From NCBI GenBank assembly GCA_023437885.1, contig JAEZFH010000126.1, positions 1 to 14,152 of the forward strand: 14,152 nt of DNA, in the 5' to 3' direction. Below are positions 6,905 through 14,152 of the stretch, one piece after another. The DNA comes from Bacillota bacterium (GTDB lineage: Bacteria; Bacillota; Clostridia; Lachnospirales; Lachnospiraceae). A model generated the notes under the pieces. It ran no database searches. It had not been told where the DNA came from and saw only the letters and a list, made by a program, of their open reading frames with translations. The translations under genes were made by a program, and so were the position numbers. Position 1 is the stretch's first letter. Every line of letters begins with the position of its first letter.

Positions 6905-6949
6905 GAATATTCACTATGGAATGAATGGAATATTCTTGATCAACAAGAA
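6905..6949 (-). promoter_or_regulatory. Two overlapping hairpins in the DUF177-rpmF leader
   Basis: Within the roughly 85-base leader, one hairpin is TTCTTG/CAAGAA (6933-6938 with 6944-6949, 5-base loop). A second is GAATATTC/GAATATTC (6905-6912 with 6928-6935, 15-base loop), ending directly against the GGAGAG ribosome binding site. They share bases 6933-6935, so they cannot both form fully. This geometry could regulate translation, but GAATATTC is itself a palindrome and the stems are AT-rich and weak. Confidence 0.4.
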
Positions 6950-6981
6950 ATATACCCATCAATTCATAACGCGCTTCTTGT

Positions 6982-7010
6982 ATTATACCTACTGTGTTAT
7001 TATTTGTCAA
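6982..7010 (-). promoter_or_regulatory. Consensus sigma-A promoter of the DUF177-rpmF operon
   Basis: TTGACA (7010-7005) and TATAAT (6987-6982) are both perfect and separated by exactly 17 bases on the minus strand. The start of transcription is expected near 6975, giving a leader of about 85 bases. The strength suits a ribosomal protein operon. Confidence 0.93.
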
Positions 7011-7175
7011 CGAAAATTTAATATTCTCCGAACAAACCCTTCTCCGATCATCATAATGCAAGCGCAATTACAGTGCCGATTATAGAAACCAAACCTATGC
7101 TTCAATATAATTGATGACATTGCGCAAAAGCAATACTCTTTATCGAAAGTCATTTTGTTCTTTCAACTATTACTA

Positions 7176-8366
7176 CTACAACAATGCAACGGTTTCTCTT
7201 GCAATTGCTAATTCTTCATTGGTCGGGATGATGCAAACCTTTGTCCTGGAATCAGGAGTAGATAACATAATCTCCACTCCTCTGGCCTTATTCTTCTCAA
7301 GGTCAATGGTAACTCCAAGATAGCCCAGGTATTCGCATACCCACTCTCTTACCTTCCAGTCGTTCTCGCCGACACCTGCGGTAAAGGCGATTACATCAAT
7401 GCCGTTCATAGCTGCCACATAGCCGCCGATGTATTTTGCCACACGGTAGCAGAATACTTCAAAGGCTGTAATTGCCTTCTGATTGCCGCTGTCCATCGCT
7501 GCATTGATATCACGGAAATCGCTGGATACATCGGACATACCCTGAACACCGGATTCCTTATTCAGAAGGTTCATGATCTGATCGATGCTCTTATTCTCCT
7601 TCTTTGCAATGAAATCAATAATGGAAGGATCAATGTCACCGCTTCTGGTACCCATGACAAGGCCTGCAAGAGGTGTAAAGCCCATACTGGTATCAAGAGA
7701 TTTCCCATTTAATACTGCAGATATACTTGCACCGTTTCCGAGATGGCATACAATGATTTTTGAGTTATTAATATCAAGTCCGGCAAATTCCGCTGCTCTC
7801 TTGGACACAAAGCTATGGCTGGTTCCATGGAAACCATATTTACGAATCTTATAATTATCATAGTACTCATGAGGAAGTCCATACAGATAGGCCTTAGGAG
7901 GCATGGTCTGGTGGAAGGCCGTATCAAATACAGCAACCATCGGCACATCCTTCATCAGACTCTGGCAGGCACGGATACCCGTCAGGTTCGCAGGGTTATG
8001 CAGCGGTGCCAAATCGTTACATTCCTCAATTGCATGAACTACTTCGTCGGTAATAAGGGTAGAGGCCGCAAACTTCTCACCGCCATGTACCACTCTGTGG
8101 CCAACTGCACTGATCTCATCCAGGGAATTGATTACACCATGCTTTGCATCAGTCAAAGCATCCAGAACCAGCTTGATTGCAACTTCATGATTTTTCATCG
8201 GAGTTTCAATCACTACCTTTTCCCCACCGTCCGGCGTATGCTTTAAATAGCCTACCTCCTGTCCGATTCTTTCACAAATACCAACTGCCAGAGCCTTCTC
8301 GGTCTCGGAATCAATTAATTGGTACTTTAAGGATGAACTGCCGCAATTAATAACTAATACTTTCAT
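7176..8366 (-). CDS. ackA: Acetate kinase
   Basis: A 396-residue cytoplasmic enzyme converting acetyl phosphate and ADP to acetate and ATP, the energy-yielding last step of acetate fermentation. Full length for the family. The catalytic and binding residues known from the Methanosarcina enzyme sit at identical positions: N7 (NCGSSSLK), R91 (GHRVVHGG), H123, D148 (VFDTAFHQ), H180 (YGFHGTSH), R241 (MGTRSGD) and E384 (PTNEE). It follows pta on the same strand after a 73-base gap with no strong terminator, so the two are probably one operon. GAGAGG lies about 13 bases upstream of the ATG, a long spacing. The 7011-7175 stretch downstream holds only weak short stems and the rpmF-operon promoter region, with no clear terminator. 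Confidence 0.98.
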   Translation of the reverse strand: MKVLVINCGSSSLKYQLIDSETEKALAVGICERIGQEVGYLKHTPDGGEKVVIETPMKNHEVAIKLVLDALTDAKHGVINSLDEISAVGHRVVHGGEKFAASTLITDEVVHAIEECNDLAPLHNPANLTGIRACQSLMKDVPMVAVFDTAFHQTMPPKAYLYGLPHEYYDNYKIRKYGFHGTSHSFVSKRAAEFAGLDINNSKIIVCHLGNGASISAVLNGKSLDTSMGFTPLAGLVMGTRSGDIDPSIIDFIAKKENKSIDQIMNLLNKESGVQGMSDVSSDFRDINAAMDSGNQKAITAFEVFCYRVAKYIGGYVAAMNGIDVIAFTAGVGENDWKVREWVCEYLGYLGVTIDLEKNKARGVEIMLSTPDSRTKVCIIPTNEELAIARETVALL

Positions 8367-8439
8367 TTTTTACTTATACCTCTCTTTATATAAATAATTG
8401 TTTATAATACCTATCTCAGAAGTTGTACTTTCATCCTGT

Positions 8440-9435
8440 TTATTTAATACATGCCTGAACTGCTGTAATTGCGATAACCCCCACAATATCATCCGCTGAG
8501 CAGCCTCTGGAGAGATCATTTACAGGCTTTGCAATGCCCTGGGTAATCGGTCCGTATGCTTCTGCCTTCGCAAGACGCTGTGCCAGCTTGTAGCCGATAT
8601 TTCCCGCATCCAGATCAGGGAAGATCAGGACATTCGCCTTACCGGCAATATCACTGCCGGGGGCCTTGGAAGCACCTACACTGGGAACAATGGCAGCATC
8701 CAGCTGGAACTCTCCGTCGATCTTCACATCAGGGTATAATTCCTTGGCAATTCTGGTTGCTTCTACTACCTTGTCCACATCAGGATGGGAAGCACTGCCC
8801 TTCGTGGAGTGGGACAGCATGGCTACCACAGGCTCCTTGCCAACCAATGCCTCAAAGCTCTTGGCGCTGCTGCCTGCAATTGCTGCTAATTCCTCCGCAT
8901 TCGGATTTTGCACCAGTCCGGAATCGGAGAAGATAAAGGTTCCATCTGCACCAAATTCACAGTTCGGAACCACAATAACAAAGAATGAGGATACCAGCTT
9001 TGTATTGGGTGCGGTCTTCAGAATCTGCAGGGAAGGACGAAGTGTATCGGCTGTTGAGTGAACTGCTCCGGATACCATACCGTCTGCATCTCCAGCTTTT
9101 ACCATTGTAACGCCAAAATAGAGATAATCTGTAGTTAAGAGTTTCCTGGCCTGTTCCGCAGTCATACCCTTACTCTTTCTTACCTCTACCAATAAGTCAA
9201 TATATTCCTGGAGCTTTTCCGTATTATTCGGGTCTATAATTTCGGCTTTGGATAAATCTATGCCTTCACCAACCTTAGCGATTGCTTCCCTGTTACCAAC
9301 TAATATAATATTGGATACACCTTCCGCTAAAATTCGGCTTGCCGCTTCCAAAGTTCTCCTGTCTTCGGTTTCCGGCAATACAATTGTTTTTCTGTTTTGT
9401 TTCGCTCTTTCCTTGATCACATCAATAAAACCCAT
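8440..9435 (-). CDS. pta: Phosphate acetyltransferase
   Basis: A 331-residue enzyme transferring acetyl from acetyl-CoA to phosphate, giving acetyl phosphate for AckA. It is the short Pta form, a single PTA_PTB domain without the N-terminal regulatory DRTGG part. Family signatures are visible: KTIVLPETEDRR near the start, DADGMVSGAVHSTADTLRP (117-135), FPDLDAGNIGYK (272-283) and KPVNDLSRGCSADD (303-316). S309, R310 and D316 match the active-site positions of the Methanosarcina enzyme. The start is supported by AAAGGAGA nine bases upstream. It is the first gene of the pta-ackA operon and is transcribed divergently from tmcAL. Confidence 0.98.
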   Translation of the reverse strand: MGFIDVIKERAKQNRKTIVLPETEDRRTLEAASRILAEGVSNIILVGNREAIAKVGEGIDLSKAEIIDPNNTEKLQEYIDLLVEVRKSKGMTAEQARKLLTTDYLYFGVTMVKAGDADGMVSGAVHSTADTLRPSLQILKTAPNTKLVSSFFVIVVPNCEFGADGTFIFSDSGLVQNPNAEELAAIAGSSAKSFEALVGKEPVVAMLSHSTKGSASHPDVDKVVEATRIAKELYPDVKIDGEFQLDAAIVPSVGASKAPGSDIAGKANVLIFPDLDAGNIGYKLAQRLAKAEAYGPITQGIAKPVNDLSRGCSADDIVGVIAITAVQACIK

Positions 9436-9501
9436 GATGTCTCTCCTTTCCTAACACTACCTTTATAATCATTAAATTAATTATTAAAACCCATAAATTT
9501 T

Positions 9502-9530
9502 ATTATAAAACAAATCACTGGCGGATACAA
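9502..9530 (-). promoter_or_regulatory. Candidate sigma-A promoter of pta-ackA
   Basis: On the minus strand TTGTAT (9530-9525) and a perfect TATAAT (9507-9502) are separated by 17 bases. The leader to the pta ATG would be about 60 bases. Confidence 0.72.
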
Positions 9531-9568
9531 GTATATTTTGTTGAATTTTGATCCAATTGGTGTATTAA

Positions 9569-9597
9569 TTGACGCTTGTCTAAAATAATGCTATCAT
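9569..9597 (+). promoter_or_regulatory. Candidate sigma-A promoter of tmcAL
   Basis: TTGACG (9569-9574) and TATCAT (9592-9597) with a 17-base spacer on the plus strand. Transcription would begin near 9604, just upstream of the AAGGGAGA that serves tmcAL. It lies back to back with the pta promoter, about 40 bases apart. Confidence 0.72.
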
Positions 9598-9640
9598 CAT
9601 ATCCATAGTATCATAAATGAAGGGAGAATTCCATTATAAT

Positions 9641-10948
9641 ATGAAGGTTGTCGGCTTGATCACAGAATATAATCCATTTCATAACGGGCATAAATACCAT
9701 ATCCAGCAAGCCCGGCAAATCACCGGTGCAGATTACGTCATCGCTGTAATGAGCGGTAACTTTGTCCAGCGCGGTGCCCCGGCAATGATTGATAAGTACA
9801 GCCGGACCAGGATGGCTTTAAATAACGGTGCCGATCTGGTTATTGAGCTTCCGGTATGCTATGCCACCGGCAGCGCGGAATATTTTGCTCATGGTGCTGT
9901 TTCTATTCTTGACAAATTAGGTGTGGTTAATACCATTTGCTTTGGTAGTGAATGCGGAGATATTTCTCTTCTAACGATGGCTGCCCGTTTTCTAACCGAT
10001 GCTCCTGACAGCTTTGAGTACCAATTACAGGATCATCTGAGAACTGGATTAACCTATCCCGTTGCACGGCGAAAAGCCCTGGAACAGTCCCTGCCGGAAA
10101 TGGATGCTGCCCAAAAGCACCGATTGGCTGGTCTCTTAGCCGAGCCCAATAATATTCTTGGCATAGAATATATAAAAGCACTCCTTAATTTTTCTTCCTC
10201 CATAACTCCCGTGACGATTCAGAGAATTTCTGCTCATTACCACGAGAAGGAGCTGTCGGAAGCGAAATATCAACAGGATAGCAATCTCCAATTAACTAAT
10301 CCGGTGATCAGCTCTGCTACCGCAATCCGCCACGCGATCCATACGCAAGTCAGGCAAGCTTCTGGTGCTTTTTCAGATGCTTCCCTTAGTGTGCCCAAAG
10401 ATGTAGCGGACTTCCTCCATGAGAACTATCATAAAACCTATCCGATCACCGAAGAGGATTTCGCTGCAATCATAAAATACAAGCTTCGCATGGAAGACAG
10501 CAAATCCCTTGCCACCTACCTTGATATTACTCCGGATCTGGCTGACCGTATTAATAACCACAGGGATTTTAATAAATCAATCCATTCTTTGAACCAGGAT
10601 ATCAAAGCCAAAAATCTTACCTTAACCAGAATCAACCGCGTCTTGATTCATATATTATTAAATATCAAAACAACCGCAGTCAGGGATTACATGGCCCATG
10701 GCTATGCTCCCTATGCGAGAATCTTAGGAATTAGAAAAGAGTCCTCGCCACTTCTTCGCATTATAGAGCAGAATGGTAGGATTCCAACAATAACTAAAGT
10801 CTCAAAAGCAGATCTTCTGCTGGATGAAACAGGCATGCAGATGCTATCCGAGGATATCTTTGCATCCGATATCTACAATCAGGCGGTATATGATAAATAC
10901 GGTACTGAAATTCCGAATGAATATAAACATGGTATTTGTTTACTTTGA
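9641..10948 (+). CDS. tmcAL: tRNA(Met) cytidine acetate ligase TmcAL (YlbM family)
   Basis: A 435-residue nucleotidyltransferase-fold enzyme. The family activates acetate with ATP to acetyl-adenylate and transfers it to C34 of elongator tRNA(Met), making N4-acetylcytidine. Visible signatures: MKVVGLITEYNPFHNGHKYH with the HxGH-type motif at 14-17, then MSGNFVQRGAPA, DKYSRTRMALNNGADLVIELP, and a serine-rich ISSATAIR like the second nucleotidyltransferase motif. The frame extends eight codons upstream to another ATG, but that start has no ribosome binding site and the family begins M-K-x-V-G. The AAGGGAGA about 13 bases before this ATG is somewhat distant, so the start is not certain. It is divergent from pta-ackA, whose product acetate is its substrate. 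No clear terminator in the short convergent gap to the GNAT gene. Confidence 0.93.
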   Translation: MKVVGLITEYNPFHNGHKYHIQQARQITGADYVIAVMSGNFVQRGAPAMIDKYSRTRMALNNGADLVIELPVCYATGSAEYFAHGAVSILDKLGVVNTICFGSECGDISLLTMAARFLTDAPDSFEYQLQDHLRTGLTYPVARRKALEQSLPEMDAAQKHRLAGLLAEPNNILGIEYIKALLNFSSSITPVTIQRISAHYHEKELSEAKYQQDSNLQLTNPVISSATAIRHAIHTQVRQASGAFSDASLSVPKDVADFLHENYHKTYPITEEDFAAIIKYKLRMEDSKSLATYLDITPDLADRINNHRDFNKSIHSLNQDIKAKNLTLTRINRVLIHILLNIKTTAVRDYMAHGYAPYARILGIRKESSPLLRIIEQNGRIPTITKVSKADLLLDETGMQMLSEDIFASDIYNQAVYDKYGTEIPNEYKHGICLL

Positions 10949-10995
10949 TCTCCTGATCTTTTACTGAGGTAATTTCAATCTTTACTTCACAGCAA

Positions 10996-11811
10996 TTATA
11001 TATGAAACCAATATACTGTATTTTCCTTAAATAATGTAAATCCGGCCTTTTCTGCCAATGTCCGGGAGATCGGATTAGATTCTACACAATCCCATTGTGC
11101 AGTACAGCCCTTTTGCATGCATTCATTAACAAATTCACCAGTCAGAATATAGCCCAATCCCTGATGCCTGAATTCATCCTCTGTTTCTATATCAATGGAA
11201 ATTACATCATCAAATCGTGCCGTTCCTACCAGAACTGCAGCGATTTTACTACAACAGGTTATGCAAAAGCCAATTCCCTTTTTCTCAAAGCTCTCAAAGC
11301 TTCCCCAGTTTTCTAAAACTCTCTTAGTTAGAAATGCCCCGTTATTAAACACGCCATACATTGCCCTATCCCACAATTCCGAATCAACTCTGCTAATACA
11401 AAAACCATCCGGCAGGGTCTCCTTATACTTCATAGCTTCCTTCTTACGCAACGAATATTCCTTCTCGGATTGGACTATCCTATCTCGAAACATTTCCTGG
11501 ATATACGGCTTTAACCCGTCATGTTCGATTGAATATTCAAAATAATTTGTTCCCTTATGCTTCAAATTGCAGAAAATATCCTTTTCAATAAAATCCTTTA
11601 AGCTCCTATACTGCTCTTTATTATTGATTTTCCCCAAAAAGGCAAAGCTGCCAACAGCATAGGAATATACTATCGCTACACCTGGGTCGTCTGTACGGTC
11701 AACCCATAGATCTCCCTTACATTCGCCGGCTACGATACCCGAAAAGCTCGGACAATCCCTGTTTGTAATCTTTCCGTAGTTTTCACGTAATATGTAGTCT
11801 GTTTTTATCAT
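10996..11811 (-). CDS. GNAT family N-acetyltransferase (PF12746-like)
   Basis: A 271-residue protein whose C-terminal half (about 135-271) has the GNAT fold signs: the acetyl-CoA pyrophosphate loop in DEFRHQGLGYILTGEF (R215-x-x-G-x-G220), preceded by a beta-strand ISIDIETED. A final CVESNPISRTLAEKAGF (242-258) is typical of motif B. The N-terminal half, with WVDRTDDPGVAIVYS, resembles the GNAT_acetyltran (PF12746) group found in clostridia. The acceptor substrate cannot be predicted. The start has GGAGG four bases upstream of the ATG. It is convergent with tmcAL and follows pepF on the same strand after a 152-base gap containing a strong stem-loop, so it may be partly uncoupled from pepF. Confidence 0.82.
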   Translation of the reverse strand: MIKTDYILRENYGKITNRDCPSFSGIVAGECKGDLWVDRTDDPGVAIVYSYAVGSFAFLGKINNKEQYRSLKDFIEKDIFCNLKHKGTNYFEYSIEHDGLKPYIQEMFRDRIVQSEKEYSLRKKEAMKYKETLPDGFCISRVDSELWDRAMYGVFNNGAFLTKRVLENWGSFESFEKKGIGFCITCCSKIAAVLVGTARFDDVISIDIETEDEFRHQGLGYILTGEFVNECMQKGCTAQWDCVESNPISRTLAEKAGFTLFKENTVYWFHI

Positions 11812-11886
11812 ACATCCTCCAATACAATAAATATATCATTTCCTCCAGTTATTCTTATCCGCAGGCATAGCCCTGTTTTTTGATAT

Positions 11887-11922
11887 AGCTTGTGCCTGCA
11901 TCATAGGACGCAGGCACAAGCT
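11887..11922 (-). terminator. 13-bp perfect stem-loop between pepF and the GNAT gene
   Basis: AGCTTGTGCCTGC pairs perfectly with GCAGGCACAAGCT around a 10-base loop, 41 bases after the pepF stop codon. On the minus strand it is followed by ATATCAAAAAAC rather than a T-run, so it is not a standard intrinsic terminator. It could still end pepF transcripts or act as a processing or protective structure. A further TGCCTGC (minus strand, 11867-11861) downstream offers a weaker alternative partner for the second arm. Confidence 0.5.
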
Positions 11923-11963
11923 TTCAAATGCAGGATACTTTTATTTTATTATTGGACCGTAAA

Positions 11964-13769
11964 TTATTTCATCAGCTCGTCCATTTGATCCAATAATTCT
12001 TCAAACAGCTTCAATGCCTGGTTCACCGGCTCCTTTGTGCTCATATCCACCCCTGCTGCTTTCAGAAGCTCTATCGGATAGTTGGAGCTGCCGCTGCTTA
12101 AGAATCGGATATAATCAGCCACGGCCTCCGGTCCTTCCTTCAAAATCCTTCTGGACAGGGCAATCGCTGCGGAATACCCCGTAGCATACTGGTATACATA
12201 GAAAGCATTATAGAAATGGGGTATTCTGGACCATTCCATATCAATGGCCGGATCAATTACAATGTCGTCACCGAAATAAGCCACATTCAGATCATGATAA
12301 ATTCTGCAAAGTGCTTCTGCAGTAAGGCTTTCCCCTTCCTCCACCATCTTATGGGTAATCATTTCGAACTCTGCAAACATGGTCTGGCGGTATAGAGTTC
12401 CCTTAAATTTCTCAAGGAAATGGTTAATCAGATACGCTTTCTCCTTCTTATCCTGCGTATTCTTCAGCATATAATCAATGAGCAGTGCTTCATTGCAGGT
12501 TGATGCCACTTCAGCCACAAAAATCTTATAGCCTGCATAGACGAAAGGCTGCTCCCGGTCTGAATGATAGCTGTGGATTGCGTGCCCCATCTCATGAGCC
12601 AGGGTAAATACATTATTTAAAGTATCATTATAGTTTAATAATACATAGGGATGAGTTCCATAAGCACCCCAGGAATAAGCTCCGCTCCTCTTGTTCTCAT
12701 TCTCGTAGATATCGATCCAGCGGTGGGTATAGCCCTCCATGAGGATTTTCTGATACTCCTCTCCCAGAGGCTCCAGTCCCTTAGCCACTACCTTCTTCCC
12801 TTCCTCAAAGGGGATATCCATCTTTGCATCTGCTAACAGCGGAGCATACAGATCATACATATGGAGCTCCTCCACCCCAAGCAGCCTTTTGCGGAGGGAT
12901 ACATAACGGTGCATCAGATGCATATTTTCATGTACGGCTGCAACAAGGTTGGTATAAACTTCAACCGGAATATTTCCTTCGTCCAGTGCCCGCTCCATCG
13001 TAGAGCGGTATTTTCTGGCCTTGGCAAAGAATACCTCCTGCTTTACATTAGAGCTGAAGGCCGCCGCCAGAGTATTGCGAAAGCTCTGATAGGTCGCATA
13101 CACTCCTTCAAAGGCTTCCCTTCTGACTCTGCGGTCCATGCTTTCCAGCAATTGTCCATATCTGCCATGGGTAATCCGTACCTTCTCGCCATTCTCATCC
13201 TCGATTTCAGGGAATTTGATATCTGCATTATTGAACATGGAGAAGATGTTGTCCGGGGCTTCCGCGATTTCTCCCGCATCTGCCAGAAGCTCCTCCAGTT
13301 CTCCGGATAAAATATGTGGCTTCATCCGCAGAATATCCTTTAAATAGAAATCATAAAGCATCAGCTCCCCAGCCTCGTGCTTAAACTGAACAATTGTCTC
13401 CTCCGGTATCGATAATATCTCCGGTGTTGCGAAGGACAACGCAGATCTTACCTGCACTGACAAGGCATTGGCCTTATTGGACAGGTCCTGATAAACCGCA
13501 TTGGCAGTATCCTCGTGATATTTTTGGTTTGCATATACATAGATCCGTTCCATGAGCTTGCCAAGCTCATCCTGCTGTTGCAGGAAAGCCAATAATATAT
13601 CCGCCGATTTCCCTAATCTGTTTCGGAATTCAACGATCCCCGGAAGCATCTCCTTCACTTTGTCGTATTCCTTTTGCCACTGCTCATTGGAAGCATAGAG
13701 ATCCTCAATTGCCCAGGTATATTTTGTATCTACCTCACTTCTTTTTGGTAAACTCTTATTTTGTGACAT
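11964..13769 (-). CDS. pepF: Oligoendopeptidase F
   Basis: A 601-residue cytoplasmic zinc metallopeptidase of family M3 that cuts short peptides, the usual PepF length. The zinc site is HEMGH (H392, E393, H396), with the third ligand glutamate in FVAEVASTCNEALL (E420). The C-terminal YNAFYVYQYATGYSAAIALS and FLSSGSSNYPIELLKAAGVD stretches are standard for the family. The N-terminal MSQNKSLPKRSEVDTKYTWAI supports the start, with AAAGGAG eight bases upstream. The same frame stays open for 58 codons further upstream, but that extension is AT-rich intergenic sequence and is rejected. It is divergent from the ylbJ-like gene. Confidence 0.97.
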   Translation of the reverse strand: MSQNKSLPKRSEVDTKYTWAIEDLYASNEQWQKEYDKVKEMLPGIVEFRNRLGKSADILLAFLQQQDELGKLMERIYVYANQKYHEDTANAVYQDLSNKANALSVQVRSALSFATPEILSIPEETIVQFKHEAGELMLYDFYLKDILRMKPHILSGELEELLADAGEIAEAPDNIFSMFNNADIKFPEIEDENGEKVRITHGRYGQLLESMDRRVRREAFEGVYATYQSFRNTLAAAFSSNVKQEVFFAKARKYRSTMERALDEGNIPVEVYTNLVAAVHENMHLMHRYVSLRKRLLGVEELHMYDLYAPLLADAKMDIPFEEGKKVVAKGLEPLGEEYQKILMEGYTHRWIDIYENENKRSGAYSWGAYGTHPYVLLNYNDTLNNVFTLAHEMGHAIHSYHSDREQPFVYAGYKIFVAEVASTCNEALLIDYMLKNTQDKKEKAYLINHFLEKFKGTLYRQTMFAEFEMITHKMVEEGESLTAEALCRIYHDLNVAYFGDDIVIDPAIDMEWSRIPHFYNAFYVYQYATGYSAAIALSRRILKEGPEAVADYIRFLSSGSSNYPIELLKAAGVDMSTKEPVNQALKLFEELLDQMDELMK

Positions 13770-13802
13770 TCTTCCATCTCCTTTTCCCTTTATAATAGTC
13801 CC

Positions 13803-13819
13803 ATACTTTATTAAAGTAT
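13803..13819. promoter_or_regulatory. Short perfect palindrome between pepF and ylbJ
   Basis: ATACTTT-ATT-AAAGTAT, 7-bp arms, about 34 bases upstream of the pepF start in the divergent gap. It could be an operator for either gene, but such AT-rich palindromes arise easily by chance. No confident pepF promoter is visible nearby. Confidence 0.3.
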
Positions 13820-13837
13820 AGAAATATATTGAATAAA

Positions 13838-13864
13838 TTGAAATCCTTACCAATAGATTATAAT
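13838..13864 (+). promoter_or_regulatory. Candidate promoter of the ylbJ-like gene
   Basis: TTGAAA (13838-13843) and a perfect TATAAT (13859-13864) on the plus strand, but with only a 15-base spacer, shorter than the preferred 17. In Bacillus ylbJ is expressed in the mother cell under sigma-E; I see no convincing sigma-E match here. Confidence 0.4.
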
Positions 13865-13893
13865 AAATGTAGCACTTGTCTTCAAGGAGAAAT

Positions 13894-14152
13894 ATGTTAA
13901 AATTCTCAGATTTTAAAAAAAACCACCTCGTAAAAGGTATCATTCTTGCCTTTATGGTCCTGATGCTGGCTTTTCCCTATGCCACCTTTCAAGGAGCCAG
14001 TACGGGCTTATTATTATGGTTTCATAATATATTGCCAAATCTTCTTCCCTGTGTCATCCTGTCCAATCTGATGGTACAATTAAATATCACAAGGCAAATC
14101 AGCAGACTCTTTCATCCCTTTCTCGGAAGGCTGTTCCGAGTCAGTACCGAGG
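13894..14152 (+). CDS. YlbJ-like sporulation integral membrane protein, partial (5' part)
   Basis: The first 86 codons of a polytopic membrane protein, continuing past the window edge. After MLKFSDFKKNHLVKG comes a hydrophobic helix (about 15-31), then GASTGLLLWFHNILPNLLPCVILSNLMVQL, a second hydrophobic region. ISRLFHPFLGRLFRVSTE follows. The W-F-x-x-I-L-P-x-L-L-P pattern and the I-S-R-L-x-x-P-x-x-x-x-L-F-R-V stretch are typical of YlbJ and its gate-domain relatives. YlbJ (SpoVV) is required for spore formation in Bacillus, with a proposed role in moving dipicolinic acid. The start is set by AAGGAGAAAT before the ATG. Proximity to tmcAL, DUF177 and rpmF agrees with the Bacillus ylb cluster. 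Other gate-domain transporters cannot be excluded from the N-terminus alone. Confidence 0.8.
   Translation, partial: MLKFSDFKKNHLVKGIILAFMVLMLAFPYATFQGASTGLLLWFHNILPNLLPCVILSNLMVQLNITRQISRLFHPFLGRLFRVSTE

Noticed and set aside
6867..7067. 66-codon minus-strand frame through the DUF177-rpmF promoter and leader
   Set aside because: Overlaps a perfect sigma-A promoter and has no recognisable product.
7045..7135. Terminator for pta-ackA
   Set aside because: Only 5-7 bp stems (ATTGC/GCAAT, distant GCGCAAT/ATTGCGC) without T-runs; not enough to call.
9617..9640. Upstream ATG for TmcAL
   Set aside because: No ribosome binding site before it, and its codons contain the AAGGGAGA serving the downstream ATG, which matches the family N-terminus.
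11755..11834. 18-codon upstream reading frame overlapping the GNAT start
   Set aside because: GGAGG lies only two bases before its ATG, too close for efficient initiation, and the peptide has no attenuator-like codon run.
13770..13943. 58-residue N-terminal extension of PepF
   Set aside because: AT-rich intergenic sequence overlapping the divergent ylbJ-like start; the internal ATG has a good ribosome binding site and matches the family start.

Overview
The window looks like chromosome from a spore-forming, acetate-producing Firmicute, most probably of the Lachnospiraceae (Clostridium XIVa-like). The basis is moderate GC, strong AGGAGG-type ribosome binding sites, consensus sigma-A promoters, a pta-ackA pair, a zinc-type L32, and the start of a YlbJ-like sporulation membrane protein at the right edge. 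Genus is not decidable from the sequence alone.

Left part (1-3767), all on the minus strand: a membrane protein that fuses a CmpB-type (PF06541-like) N-terminal module to a cardiolipin-synthase-like phospholipase D enzyme; a small zinc-ribbon/helix-turn-helix protein resembling the YvyF (TIGR03826) family; and the 5' part of ruvA. Two unrelated tandem-repeat arrays flank the small gene. The one before ruvA has 14 units of 12-13 bp and contains seven exact GAAC-N4-GTTT sites, the shape of a Gram-positive SOS box, in front of a classic SOS gene.

Middle part (3942-6168): a plus-strand YprB-like DEDDh exonuclease, a strong terminator, then an isolated AT-rich gene for a secreted protein with two bacterial Ig-like (BIG2-type) modules. 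That gene is closed off by hairpins on both sides and looks like an insertion.

Right part (6179-14152): the minus-strand DUF177(yceD/ylbN)-rpmF operon with a perfect-spacing sigma-A promoter and a structured leader; the minus-strand pta-ackA operon for acetyl-CoA to acetate plus ATP; divergent from it, tmcAL, whose product uses acetate and ATP to acetylate tRNA(Met); a minus-strand GNAT acetyltransferase; minus-strand pepF; and divergently the beginning of ylbJ. The ylbJ, ylbM (tmcAL), ylbN (DUF177) and rpmF genes lie together in Bacillus subtilis, so this stretch is a rearranged version of an old Firmicute neighbourhood, with pta-ackA, a GNAT gene and pepF mixed in.

I see no tRNA, rRNA, CRISPR array or insertion sequence. 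Most of the window is ordinary housekeeping sequence. The best candidates for something new are the SOS-box-like repeat array before ruvA, the CmpB-cardiolipin synthase fusion with an altered second HKD motif, and the isolated Ig-like secreted protein.
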